Translations under genes and position numbers: made by a program | From: Lonsdalea quercina subsp. quercina | GTDB taxonomy: Bacteria > Pseudomonadota > Gammaproteobacteria > Enterobacterales > Enterobacteriaceae | Length of the DNA: 5,711 bases | Assembly (NCBI RefSeq): GCF_000688655.1 | Contig: NZ_JIBO01000001.1 | Coordinates: forward strand, 355 to 6,065 | Direction of reading: 5' to 3' | In this document: piece by piece, positions 1-5,697 of the stretch | Layout: each line of letters starts with the position of its first letter | Numbering within the stretch: position 1 is the stretch's first letter | Notes under the pieces: model-generated | Databases searched by the model: none | Told to the model about the DNA's origin: nothing | The model's input: only the letters and a program-made list of their open reading frames with translations

Positions 1-29
1 CCGCGCCACTATCATTTCAGCGCGGTGGC
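1..29. other. GC-rich dyad upstream of yfbT
   Basis: CCGCGC (1-6) is complementary to GCGCGG (20-25) across a 13-base loop. An overlapping alternative pairs GCCAC (5-9) with GTGGC (25-29). The run that follows, CATTTTAT, is only a ragged T tract. By synteny with E. coli the gene to the left would be yfbU on the same strand, so this could be the remains of its terminator. The window starts inside the region, so this cannot be settled. Confidence 0.25.
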
Positions 30-61
30 CATTTTATAAATCGTCAATGCCTGACAAATCA

Positions 62-67
62 GAGAGG
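62..67 (+). promoter_or_regulatory. ribosome binding site fixing the yfbT GTG start
   Basis: GAGAGG lies six bases before the GTG at 74. The upstream in-frame ATG at 47 has no purine-rich Shine-Dalgarno sequence before it (the preceding bases are TAAATCGTCA). This decides the start in favour of GTG 74. Confidence 0.75.
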
Positions 68-73
68 TTAGCG

Positions 74-730
74 GTGGAAGTTAAAGGTTTTCTGTTCGAT
101 CTGGACGGTACATTGGTCAACTCTCTTCCTGTCGTTGAAAACGCCTGGCGTTGGTGGGCGGAGGGGCAAGGTCTCGATTCTCAGGAGGTCCTTGAGTTCA
201 TTCATGGCAAGCAAGCCATCACGTCATTACGTCATTTTCTTCACGATAAAAGCGAAACGGAAATCCAGCATGCTTACCAAGTCTTGGAACAAAGAGAATC
301 CACGGATTTGGAGGGCATTACCGCCATGCCGGGCGCGCAGGCGCTGTTGCAACGCCTTGAAGCGCTCAATGTTCCTTGGGCCATCGTCACCTCAGGATCT
401 GTGCCGATAGCCTATGCTCGTCACCAAGCCGCAGGATTATTGATGCCGCGTCACTTCGTGACCGCTGAACGGGTCGCGAATGGAAAACCGCACCCGGACG
501 CCTACCTGCTTGGCGCACAGCTGTTAGGCCTTGACCCGCAGGCGTGCGCCGTGGTCGAAGATGCGCCCGCCGGAATACAGTCTGGCCTTGCCGCTAAGGC
601 GAAAGTCATCGCCGTCAACGCGCCGTCGGACACGCCCGATTTAGACAAAGTCGATATGGTGCTGTACTCGTTGGAGCAACTGGATGTGACTCCCGGCGAC
701 GCGGCTTTCGTCGTCACCGCGTCACGTTGA
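74..730 (+). CDS. yfbT: HAD-family sugar (hexitol) phosphatase YfbT/HxpA
   Basis: A cytoplasmic haloacid-dehalogenase-like phosphatase expected to hydrolyse sugar or sugar-alcohol phosphates with Mg2+. All four HAD motifs are visible, numbered from the GTG start: motif I FDLDGTLV with nucleophile D9 and acid/base D11; motif II in IVTSGS around T106/S107; motif III lysine K138 in GKPHPD; and motif IV VVEDAPAG with E162/D163. Residues of about 16-80 form the helical cap, including the family-typical FIHGKQAITSLRHF. The GTG start gives 218 residues, close to the roughly 216 of E. coli YfbT, and begins MEVKGFLFDLDG, like E. coli MRCKGFLFDLDG. An ATG start at 47 would add nine poorly supported residues. 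The gene is followed by its own terminator and then by yfbS on the same strand, as in E. coli. The physiological substrate cannot be read from sequence. The family assignment is firm. Confidence 0.93.
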   Translation: MEVKGFLFDLDGTLVNSLPVVENAWRWWAEGQGLDSQEVLEFIHGKQAITSLRHFLHDKSETEIQHAYQVLEQRESTDLEGITAMPGAQALLQRLEALNVPWAIVTSGSVPIAYARHQAAGLLMPRHFVTAERVANGKPHPDAYLLGAQLLGLDPQACAVVEDAPAGIQSGLAAKAKVIAVNAPSDTPDLDKVDMVLYSLEQLDVTPGDAAFVVTASR

Positions 731-760
731 AGGCAACGAGAGGGTGGGGAATAAAATGAT

Positions 761-786
761 AAACCTTGCTTTTGCAGGGTTTTTTT
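761..786 (+). terminator. Rho-independent terminator after yfbT
   Basis: AACCTTGC (762-769), loop TTTT (770-773) and GCAGGGTT (774-781) form an eight-pair stem with one G-U pair, extendable by A761-T782, running directly into a T tract through 786. It sits 31 bases after the yfbT stop and about 50 bases before yfbS. It should end yfbT transcripts or reduce read-through into yfbS. I could not find a convincing sigma-70 promoter between it and yfbS, so partial read-through is possible. Confidence 0.8.
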
Positions 787-826
787 ATGTCATGCTGAAT
801 GGTCGGTTTTAAGGATTGCCACTAAC

Positions 827-832
827 AGGAGG
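827..832 (+). promoter_or_regulatory. strong ribosome binding site of yfbS
   Basis: AGGAGG is a near-perfect Shine-Dalgarno sequence located five bases before the GTG at 838. An in-frame GTG at 832 overlaps the Shine-Dalgarno sequence itself and cannot be the start, so the protein begins at 838. Confidence 0.8.
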
Positions 833-837
833 TGCTA

Positions 838-2679
838 GTGACCCGTGAGTTGCTATGGGTGTTGACGCTGTTGTTCATCGCCATCGTTTTGTTCGCCACC
901 AACAAATTGCGAATGGACGTTGTCGCACTGCTGGTCATCATTGCGTTCGTATTAAGCGGCACGTTGACGTTGCCGGAAGCGTTGATGGGATTTAGCGATC
1001 CGAACGTAATATTGATTGCCGCCCTGTTCGTCATCGGCGAAGGCCTGGTTCGGACCGGTGTTGCTTATCAGGTGGGTGACTGGCTGATGCATGTCGCCGG
1101 TGAGAGTGAAGTCCGTATGCTGGTGCTGCTCATGCTGACCGTCGCCGGGCTGGGCGCGTTCATGAGCTCCACCGGCGTCGTGGCGATTTTCATTCCGGTG
1201 GTGCTCAACGTTGCCGCGCGGATGAAAAGTTCGCCGGCTCGGTTGCTGATGCCCTTGAGCTTTGCCGGTCTGATCAGCGGCATGATGACGTTGGTCGCTA
1301 CGGCGCCCAACATGGTGGTCAACAGTGAACTGATGCGTAACGATATCGCGGGTTTTGGTTTTTTCGGCATGACGCCCATCGGCATCGTGGTCCTGCTGGT
1401 GGGGATCGCCTATATGCTGGTGGCGCGTTTCTGGCTGGGCAGTAACAACCGTGACGATAACAAAGAAGTTTGGAAGCGAAAGACGTTTCGGGATCTTATT
1501 CGCGACTACAAACTGACCGGAAGAGCGCGGCGGCTCGCGATTCGCAGCGGCTCACCGTTCGTCGGCCAGCGGTTGGACGATCTTAATCTGCGCCAGCGTT
1601 TCGGCGCCAACGTCGTGGGCATTGAGCGCTGGCGCAAGTTCAGACGTGTCATGATCAGCGTCGCGGTGAATACGGAACTGCGCCTGAACGACGTTTTATT
1701 AATCGACATGTCAGCGTCCGACGTCGATCTACGCGAATTTTGCGCCACGCATATGCTGGAACCCATGGTGCTGCGCGGCGAATATTTTTCTGAGCAGGCG
1801 CGCGATGTCGGCATGGCGGAAGTTTCATTGATCCCGGACTCGGGGCTGGTGGGAAAAACGCTTCAGGACGCCATGTTCCGCAGTCGGTATGGCCTGACGG
1901 TAGTGGGGATTCGCCGTAATGGCGAAGCGCTGGACGGCGCGTTATCGAATGAGCCGCTGCAGTTGGGCGATATCCTGCTGGTGATCGGAGACTGGCGTAA
2001 TATTCGCCAGCTGTATCAGCAAAAGCAGAATTTCATCGTACTAAATTTACCTGCCGAAGTGGACGAGGTGGCGCCCGCGAAAAGTCAGGCGCCTCATGCG
2101 CTGTTTTGTCTCGCGTTGATGATCGCCATGATGCTGACTGATGAAATCCCCAATGCGGTTGCGGCGCTGATCGCCTGCCTGATGATGGGGCAATTTCGCT
2201 GTATCGATATGGAGAGCGCCTATCGCGCCGTGCACTGGCCGAGCCTGATGCTCATTATCGGCATGATGCCCTTTGCGCTGGCGCTGGAGAAAACGGGTGG
2301 CGTGGCGTTGATCGTGAAAGGGCTAATGGACGTGGCGGGGGACGCCGGACCGCAGATGATGCTGGCCTGCCTGTTCGTGCTGTGTGCGGCGATCGGACTG
2401 TTCATTTCGAATACCGCGACGGCGGTGCTCATGGCGCCCATCGCCATCGCCGCGGCCGACCAGATGCAGGTGTCGCCCTATCCGTTCGCCATGATTATCG
2501 CAATTGCCGCTTCGGCGGCATTTATGACGCCCGTCTCCTCACCAGTGAATACGTTGGTGTTGGCGCCGGGTGGATATCGGTTCAGCGACTTTCTTAAAAT
2601 CGGGGTGCCTTTTACGGTACTGGTCATGGGCGTGAGCGTCGTGATGATCCCGTGGCTCTATCCGTTCTCCCCGTTATAG
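838..2679 (+). CDS. yfbS: SLC13/DASS-type membrane transporter with two RCK_C domains, YfbS
   Basis: An inner-membrane permease of the divalent anion:Na+ symporter / CitT-ArsB-like superfamily. The transported substrate is not established. From the GTG at 838 the protein has 613 residues (E. coli YfbS about 610). Residues of about 5-200 hold the first membrane half, with [11 protein letters not shown] near 110-120 and TAPN at 155-158. Residues of about 215-400 are a hydrophilic insert carrying two TrkA-C/RCK_C-like repeats ([17 protein letters not shown] near 246-262 and [17 protein letters not shown] near 342-358). Residues of about 418-610 are the second membrane half with the signature [11 protein letters not shown] (524-534) and [11 protein letters not shown] (564-574), the inverted-repeat substrate and sodium loops. 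The C-terminus ends PFSPL, three residues longer than I recall for E. coli, because the frame runs into the end of the opposing yfbR. It follows yfbT across a terminator. The RCK_C domains suggest gating by a cytosolic ligand, which is inference. Confidence 0.93.
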   Translation: MTRELLWVLTLLFIAIVLFATNKLRMDVVALLVIIAFVLSGTLTLPEALMGFSDPNVILIAALFVIGEGLVRTGVAYQVGDWLMHVAGESEVRMLVLLMLTVAGLGAFMSSTGVVAIFIPVVLNVAARMKSSPARLLMPLSFAGLISGMMTLVATAPNMVVNSELMRNDIAGFGFFGMTPIGIVVLLVGIAYMLVARFWLGSNNRDDNKEVWKRKTFRDLIRDYKLTGRARRLAIRSGSPFVGQRLDDLNLRQRFGANVVGIERWRKFRRVMISVAVNTELRLNDVLLIDMSASDVDLREFCATHMLEPMVLRGEYFSEQARDVGMAEVSLIPDSGLVGKTLQDAMFRSRYGLTVVGIRRNGEALDGALSNEPLQLGDILLVIGDWRNIRQLYQQKQNFIVLNLPAEVDEVAPAKSQAPHALFCLALMIAMMLTDEIPNAVAALIACLMMGQFRCIDMESAYRAVHWPSLMLIIGMMPFALALEKTGGVALIVKGLMDVAGDAGPQMMLACLFVLCAAIGLFISNTATAVLMAPIAIAAADQMQVSPYPFAMIIAIAASAAFMTPVSSPVNTLVLAPGGYRFSDFLKIGVPFTVLVMGVSVVMIPWLYPFSPL

Positions 2680-2686
2680 CGGGGAG
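2667..2686. repeat. perfect hairpin spanning the convergent yfbS/yfbR stop codons
   Basis: CTCCCCG (2667-2673) and CGGGGAG (2680-2686) are perfectly complementary. The six-base loop TTATAG (2674-2679) is exactly the overlap of the two opposing genes: TAG stops yfbS on the plus strand and TAA stops yfbR on the minus strand. No T tract follows on either strand, so it is not a classical Rho-independent terminator. Being symmetrical, it could stabilise or help end both converging mRNAs. Confidence 0.7.
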
Positions 2687-3273
2687 TCCTGGCTGATTTC
2701 ATCCAGAGAGAGGCTGAAGCTGGGTATGAAGACGGTCATAAAATAGTCCATCTCCGGGCTGTGTCGTTGTTGCAGCGTTTTTTCCAAACGCGCTTTAGCC
2801 AATACGAATTCGTTATTGCCCGCCGACAGCTCTTCCAGACATTTCAGGTAGGCGCACAGCGCGTCGGCCTGTTTGACCACGGCATGTTCTTCCTCGCTGG
2901 TATAGGCATCATCCAACAGCATGCGATAGTCTTCCTGAAGTTCGCTCGGCAGCATATCGATGAGCTTCTGCTGGGCGATTTTCTCTATCTTTTTATATTC
3001 GTGGGCCATCTGGGCGTTGTAGTACTTGATGGGCGTCGGCATATCGCCGGTCAGCACTTCGCTGGCATCGTGGTACATCGCAAGCAGGGCGATACGCTCG
3101 GCATTGAGATCCCCGCCGAATTTGCGGTTTCTGATCACGGCGAGCGCATGGGCCACGAAAGCGACCTGCAAACTGTGTTCCGAGACGTTTTCCGTACGGA
3201 CATTGCGCATCAGCGGCCAGCGGTTGATCAGCTTTAGACGGGATAAATGGGCGAAGAAATGACTTTGAACCAT
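2674..3273 (-). CDS. yfbR: 5'-deoxynucleotidase YfbR (HD-domain)
   Basis: A cytoplasmic metal-dependent HD-domain phosphohydrolase that removes phosphate from deoxyribonucleoside 5'-monophosphates, helping to balance dNMP/dNTP pools. The 199 residues equal the E. coli protein in length and align throughout. Visible key residues are R18-W19 (known to select deoxyribose over ribose), the metal ligands H33, H68-D69 ([13 protein letters not shown]) and D137 ([16 protein letters not shown]), and E72, implicated in catalysis. The ATG at 3273 is preceded by GAGAG at proper spacing. The C-terminus QDSPL is the same as in E. coli. The gene lies downstream of alaA on the same strand, but a terminator and a plausible promoter between them suggest it can be transcribed alone. 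Its stop overlaps that of the convergent yfbS by six bases. Confidence 0.96.
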   Translation of the reverse strand: MVQSHFFAHLSRLKLINRWPLMRNVRTENVSEHSLQVAFVAHALAVIRNRKFGGDLNAERIALLAMYHDASEVLTGDMPTPIKYYNAQMAHEYKKIEKIAQQKLIDMLPSELQEDYRMLLDDAYTSEEEHAVVKQADALCAYLKCLEELSAGNNEFVLAKARLEKTLQQRHSPEMDYFMTVFIPSFSLSLDEISQDSPL

Positions 3274-3304
3274 AGCACTCTCTCAATACGCGGAGGGAAA
3301 AACC

Positions 3305-3333
3305 ATTGTGGTCGCTCGACGAGGAATTAGCAA
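3305..3333 (-). promoter_or_regulatory. candidate sigma-70 promoter of yfbR
   Basis: On the minus strand TTGCTA (3333-3328) and CACAAT (3310-3305) are separated by exactly 17 bases. Each matches four of six consensus positions. It lies between the alaA terminator and the yfbR start and would give a leader of roughly 25-30 bases. This is a motif match only. Confidence 0.35.
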
Positions 3334-3365
3334 CTCAGCCCTAAGCGCTGGGAAGAGAAACGGAT

Positions 3366-3399
3366 GAAAAAACGGGCTGCGCCATAAGGCGTCGCCCGT
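3366..3399 (-). terminator. Rho-independent terminator of alaA
   Basis: On the minus strand ACGGGC (3399-3394) pairs with GCCCGT (3377-3372). An inner stem CGCC/GGCG with loop TTAT lies inside, separated by a small 2x2 internal loop, and the structure is followed by six T's (3372-3367 read as T). It sits about 22 bases after the alaA stop and separates alaA from yfbR. No T tract is present on the plus side, so it acts in one direction only. Confidence 0.85.
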
Positions 3400-3420
3400 C
3401 TAATAAATTTATCGGCGCGA

Positions 3421-4635
3421 TTACTGGTGGTAGTGTTCGAGGAAACGCCCCAGCTTGTGCACGGCCATGTCCAGTTCATCGACGCGGGGCAGCGTCACGA
3501 TGCGCACATGGTCCGGCTCCGGCCAGTTGAACGCGCTGCCTTGAACCAGCAGCACCTTTTCCTGCAGCAGCAGATCCAGCACCAGCTTCTGGTCATCGTG
3601 GAGATTGAAACGCTTCGCATCAATACGCGGGAACATATATAAAGCACCCGATGGCTTGACACAAGAGACGCCGGGAATCTCGTTGATCAGCTCCCAGGCG
3701 CGGTTGCGCTGTTCGTACAGACGGCCGCCGGGGCGGATAAATTCACTAATGCTTTGATAACCCCCGAGCGCCGTCTGAATGGCGTGCTGCATGGGCACGT
3801 TAGCGCACAGACGCATCGAAGCCAGCATCTCCAGCCCTTCTATATACCCCTTGGCATGTTTCTTGGGACCGTTCAATACCATCCATCCCTGACGAAAACC
3901 CGCAACGCGATAGGTTTTAGATAGACCGTTAAAGGTCACCGTCAGCAGGTCAGGCGCCAGCGCCGCAATAGAGTGGTGCTGTGCTTCGTCGTACAAAATC
4001 TTGTCATAGATCTCATCGGCGAAAATGATCAGATCGTTTTGACGGGCGATCTCGACGATCTCCATCAACAGCGCTTTGCTATAGACGGCGCCGGTGGGGT
4101 TATTCGGGTTGATGATGACGATACCGCGAGTGTTCGGTGTGATTTTTTTGCGGATATCATCCAGGTCGGGAAACCAGCCGGACTCTTCGTCGCAACGATA
4201 ATGCACGGCCTTACCGTTCGACAGCGATACGGCGGCGGTCCATAAAGGGTAGTCCGGGGCCGGCACCAGCATTTCGTCGCCGTTATTCAGGAGAGCCTGC
4301 ATGGATTGTACGATGAGTTCGGAAACGCCGTTGCCGATATAAACGTCTTCCACAGTGATATCGCGTAGTCCGCGCGCCTGGTAGTGCTGAACGATGGCTT
4401 TGCGAGCGGAATAGAGTCCTTTCGAGTCGCAATAGCCTTGCGCGGTGGGCAGGTTCCTAATGACGTCAACCAGGATTTCGTCGGGGGCTTCAAAGCCGAA
4501 CGGCGCGGGGTTGCCGATGTTAAGTTTAAGAACTTTATTGCCTTCCTCTTCCAACCGTTTGGCTTCTTTTAACACCGGACCACGGATGTCATAACAAACA
4601 TTTTCCAATTTCTTGGATTTTTCGATAGGGGACAT
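3421..4635 (-). CDS. alaA: glutamate-pyruvate aminotransferase AlaA
   Basis: A cytoplasmic PLP-dependent class I aminotransferase that makes L-alanine from pyruvate with glutamate as amino donor; it is one of the main alanine-forming enzymes of E. coli. The 404 residues match E. coli AlaA (about 405) throughout, from MSPIEKS to the C-terminal HYHQ. Visible sites are the Schiff-base lysine K240 in NGLSKTYRVAGFRQG, N179 in INPNNPTG, D207 and Y210 in FADEIYDKILYD (cofactor contacts), R378 in HVRIVTLPR (substrate carboxylate), and the family-typical Y15/R18 (VCYDIRG) and Y129 (APDYPLW). The start ATG at 4635 has a modest AAGG Shine-Dalgarno sequence eight bases upstream. That AAGG can pair into a leader hairpin (see 4642-4664). 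In E. coli the gene is repressed by Lrp. I cannot identify an Lrp site here with confidence. It is divergent from the gene expected to the right, lrhA. Confidence 0.97.
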   Translation of the reverse strand: MSPIEKSKKLENVCYDIRGPVLKEAKRLEEEGNKVLKLNIGNPAPFGFEAPDEILVDVIRNLPTAQGYCDSKGLYSARKAIVQHYQARGLRDITVEDVYIGNGVSELIVQSMQALLNNGDEMLVPAPDYPLWTAAVSLSNGKAVHYRCDEESGWFPDLDDIRKKITPNTRGIVIINPNNPTGAVYSKALLMEIVEIARQNDLIIFADEIYDKILYDEAQHHSIAALAPDLLTVTFNGLSKTYRVAGFRQGWMVLNGPKKHAKGYIEGLEMLASMRLCANVPMQHAIQTALGGYQSISEFIRPGGRLYEQRNRAWELINEIPGVSCVKPSGALYMFPRIDAKRFNLHDDQKLVLDLLLQEKVLLVQGSAFNWPEPDHVRIVTLPRVDELDMAVHKLGRFLEHYHQ

Positions 4636-4641
4636 TTAACA

Positions 4642-4664
4642 AACCTTGTACAGGAAGGTTCCTG
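4642..4664 (-). promoter_or_regulatory. alternative hairpins in the alaA leader, one covering the Shine-Dalgarno sequence
   Basis: In the alaA mRNA, AACCUU (4660-4655) is perfectly complementary to AAGGUU (4647-4642), which contains the AAGG ribosome binding site, across a seven-base loop. A competing hairpin pairs CAGGA (4664-4660) with UCCUG (4655-4651) around the loop ACCU. The two share bases and cannot form together, so the leader could alternate between a form with the binding site masked and one with it free. The pairing is seen in the sequence. The regulatory role is inference. Confidence 0.4.
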
Positions 4665-4687
4665 AATAGTAGACGCTTAGTCGGCCT

Positions 4688-4716
4688 AATGTACTCTTCC
4701 TGACGATGATTTTGAA
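4688..4716 (-). promoter_or_regulatory. candidate sigma-70 promoter of alaA
   Basis: On the minus strand TTCAAA (4716-4711) and TACATT (4693-4688) have a 17-base spacer, each matching four of six consensus positions. Transcription would start near 4681 and give a leader of about 45 bases that contains the hairpins at 4642-4664. No better pair was found close to the gene. Confidence 0.4.
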
Positions 4717-4764
4717 GAATGATCCTAAATCAATGGGTCATCTCAAGACGGTGACGGACGCTTA

Positions 4765-4779
4765 TTTTACAGTGTAAAA
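4765..4779. promoter_or_regulatory. perfect 15-base palindrome, possible operator
   Basis: TTTTACA, a central G, then TGTAAAA: a perfect inverted repeat with a one-base centre. The inner 13 bases fit the T-N11-A pattern typical of LysR-type regulators. It sits about 50 bases upstream of the proposed alaA -35 hexamer, in the spacer shared with the expected lysR-type gene lrhA. The symmetry is certain. Its identity as an operator is inferred. Confidence 0.4.
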
Positions 4780-4842
4780 GTCTGTTATTTTTCTATTTAT
4801 TGGGTTTTTGGGCTGCATATGGCTATTTGTTTGTTGTTTATG

Positions 4843-4857
4843 ATTGTCGACGGCAAT
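4843..4857. promoter_or_regulatory. second LysR-type half-dyad motif ATTG-N7-CAAT
   Basis: ATTG (4843-4846), seven bases, CAAT (4854-4857) again gives a T-N11-A dyad, centred 78 bases from the palindrome at 4765-4779. Such short motifs occur by chance, so this is only a pointer. Confidence 0.2.
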
Positions 4858-4931
4858 GGATAAGGTTATTTATACGACGCCATGCTGAGGCTCGTGGCGG
4901 AGATGGGTACGCAATTTCAAAGTGATTTTTT

Positions 4932-4947
4932 CATTTGAACGCAAATG
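4932..4947. repeat. inverted repeat CATTTG-AACG-CAAATG
   Basis: A perfect six-pair stem with a four-base loop, preceded by six T's (4926-4931). Read on the minus strand, the hairpin is followed by a run of A's and not of T's on the plus strand, so on the minus strand the order is hairpin then A's complement of the T run. It therefore does not form a terminator on either strand. It could be a protein site or an RNA hairpin. Confidence 0.3.
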
Positions 4948-5121
4948 CACCACTATTTATCGTCGACTCCTGTCGTTAATACGCTGGCGTCTGAGAGGTC
5001 ACTGGATACCTGCAATAACCCTATTTTTTCAATGACTGGAATAACGGGTAAAAACACCATCTTATTTCAGAGTAGCCATTGGATGTAACCGATTAAAATA
5101 AAGGGTTTTCTTATTTTATTA

Positions 5122-5149
5122 TTGAGACTTTCCTTCCCTGATATGAAAT
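5122..5149 (+). promoter_or_regulatory. weak candidate promoter reading towards lrhA
   Basis: TTGAGA (5122-5127, five of six consensus bases) and TGAAAT (5144-5149, four of six) with a 16-base spacer. Upstream of it lies AT-rich TTCTTATTTTATTA, which could act as an UP element. Transcription would begin near 5156 and produce a leader containing the mini-ORF at 5213 and the hairpin with T tract at 5263-5296. Confidence 0.25.
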
Positions 5150-5212
5150 TAACACCATTTGTAATAGACGTGACTATTTTAGAACATCTCGTCACAAAGG
5201 TGAGGCTAACCA

Positions 5213-5233
5213 ATGAATATTCGTCTATTTTGA
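5213..5233 (+). CDS. six-codon mini-ORF (MNIRLF) with strong ribosome binding site
   Basis: AAGGTGAGG (5197-5205) is an excellent Shine-Dalgarno sequence placed seven bases before ATG 5213. The frame reads MNIRLF and stops at TGA (5231-5233). Immediately upstream GTGAC (5170-5174) can pair with GTCAC (5191-5195), and ATATTCG (5217-5223) inside the ORF can pair with CGAATAT (5237-5243). Thirty bases after the stop is a terminator-like hairpin. The layout resembles a regulatory leader peptide in the expected lrhA leader. The ORF is so short that chance cannot be excluded, and I know of no described homologue. Confidence 0.25.
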   Translation: MNIRLF

Positions 5234-5262
5234 ATTCGAATATGCAATTAATAGAGACTCGT

Positions 5263-5296
5263 CTTTTGTTTTCGATGCGTTTACAAAAGTTTTTTT
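5263..5296 (+). terminator. weak terminator-like hairpin with seven T's in the lrhA leader
   Basis: CTTTTGT (5263-5269) and ACAAAAG (5283-5289) are perfectly complementary around a 13-base loop and are followed directly by TTTTTTT (5290-5296). The stem has only two G-C pairs and would be weak, but the T tract is ideal. It lies in front of the expected lrhA gene, so it would act as an attenuator or mark the end of a short RNA and not the end of a protein gene. Confidence 0.3.
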
Positions 5297-5361
5297 AGAA
5301 TGATCAATCTAGTAATATTAATAGGTAATATAGGAATTTTCAGATTGTTATAGATAGACTA

Positions 5362-5389
5362 TTGGCTGATTAATCACTCAGGTTACATT
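5362..5389 (+). promoter_or_regulatory. second weak candidate promoter reading towards lrhA
   Basis: TTGGCT (5362-5367) and TACATT (5384-5389), 16-base spacer, four of six matches each. A perfect ten-base palindrome TGATTAATCA (5367-5376) lies in the spacer and would be well placed as an operator. The promoter call is weak. Confidence 0.2.
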
Positions 5390-5405
5390 AAAGCTGCTCC
5401 TGAGT
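5376..5405 (+). other. stem-loop ACTCAGG / CCTGAGT in the leader
   Basis: ACTCAGG (5376-5382) and CCTGAGT (5399-5405) are perfectly complementary across a 16-base loop. The right arm contains the TGAG that would be the weak ribosome binding site of the 36-codon ORF starting at 5412, so folding would mask it. Confidence 0.35.
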
Positions 5406-5411
5406 TTATAG

Positions 5412-5522
5412 ATGACAGAAAACTTAATTCTGGTATCTTATATCAGAATATTTTACGAGTGGGTCATCTTATATTGTTTGGTCCTGCGGTTCGTCATCGC
5501 ACTGAAATCAGATGAGTTGTAA
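5412..5522 (+). CDS. possible 36-residue hydrophobic small protein
   Basis: ATG 5412 to TAA 5520-5522. The peptide begins MTENLILVSYIRIFYEW and continues with a hydrophobic stretch (residues of about 17-31: WVILYCLVLRFVIAL) and a charged tail ending KSDEL, so it could be a single-span membrane miniprotein, although R26 interrupts the core. The codons in the second half (GTC, ATC, CTG, CGG, TTC, GCA) are less AT-rich than the surroundings. The ribosome binding site is weak (TGAG seven bases before the ATG, inside a hairpin arm), and an in-frame TAG directly precedes the ATG, so no longer form is possible. I recognise no homologue. T-rich DNA easily encodes hydrophobic residues by chance. Confidence 0.25.
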   Translation: MTENLILVSYIRIFYEWVILYCLVLRFVIALKSDEL

Positions 5523-5651
5523 CGTATTGAAATAAAGGCATTAAGTTGTGTTCCTTGGGAGCGATACCCCTATGAATAGAGTGTCGGTCCTAAACCTAAG
5601 CTTTCATCATGTTCACCCTTTATCTTTAGCGTACTAGAGCGTGCAAGACTT

Positions 5652-5697
5652 TTATTTTATTATCTAAAATAATTAGCCGTTCTTTTTATCGACGGCT
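5652..5697 (+). repeat. two tandem perfect inverted repeats at the right edge
   Basis: First, TTATTTTA (5652-5659) and TAAAATAA (5665-5672) are perfectly complementary around a five-base loop. Second, AGCCGT (5675-5680) and ACGGCT (5692-5697) pair around an 11-base loop, only two bases further on. The first contains TATTAT and TAAAAT, both good -10 look-alikes without a good -35. No T tract follows the second, so it is not a plus-strand terminator. They probably lie just upstream of the lrhA start, as operator or leader structure. Confidence 0.4.

Noticed and set aside
47..73. N-terminal extension of yfbT from ATG 47
   Set aside because: There is no ribosome binding site before it, whereas GTG 74 has GAGAGG at ideal spacing and matches the length of the E. 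coli protein.
832..837. GTG at 832 as the start of yfbS
   Set aside because: It overlaps the AGGAGG Shine-Dalgarno sequence. GTG 838 is correctly spaced.
2761..3237. Plus-strand open frame of 158 codons opposite yfbR
   Set aside because: It lies entirely antisense to yfbR, whose protein matches its family residue by residue. The antisense product has no recognisable domain and reflects codon bias of the real gene.
4919..4935. CRP-like site AGTGA...TCATT
   Set aside because: The spacing and right half do not fit TGTGA-N6-TCACA.
4945..5088. 47-codon plus-strand ORF beginning MHHYLSS in the alaA/lrhA spacer
   Set aside because: There is no Shine-Dalgarno sequence before the ATG, which sits in the arm of an inverted repeat. 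The composition is low-bias and unlike a domain. A chance ORF of this length is expected in a 1-kb spacer.
5307..5333. GTAATAT direct repeats 13 bases apart
   Set aside because: They are short and very AT-rich, easily produced by composition. There is no regular array, so they are not a CRISPR or iteron set.
5572..5637. 21-codon ORF beginning MNRVSVLNLSFHH, with three His codons in four (H-H-V-H)
   Set aside because: GGGAG is ten bases before the ATG, a rather long spacing, and three histidines are too few for a his-type attenuator. No terminator follows. It is kept only as a remote leader-peptide possibility.
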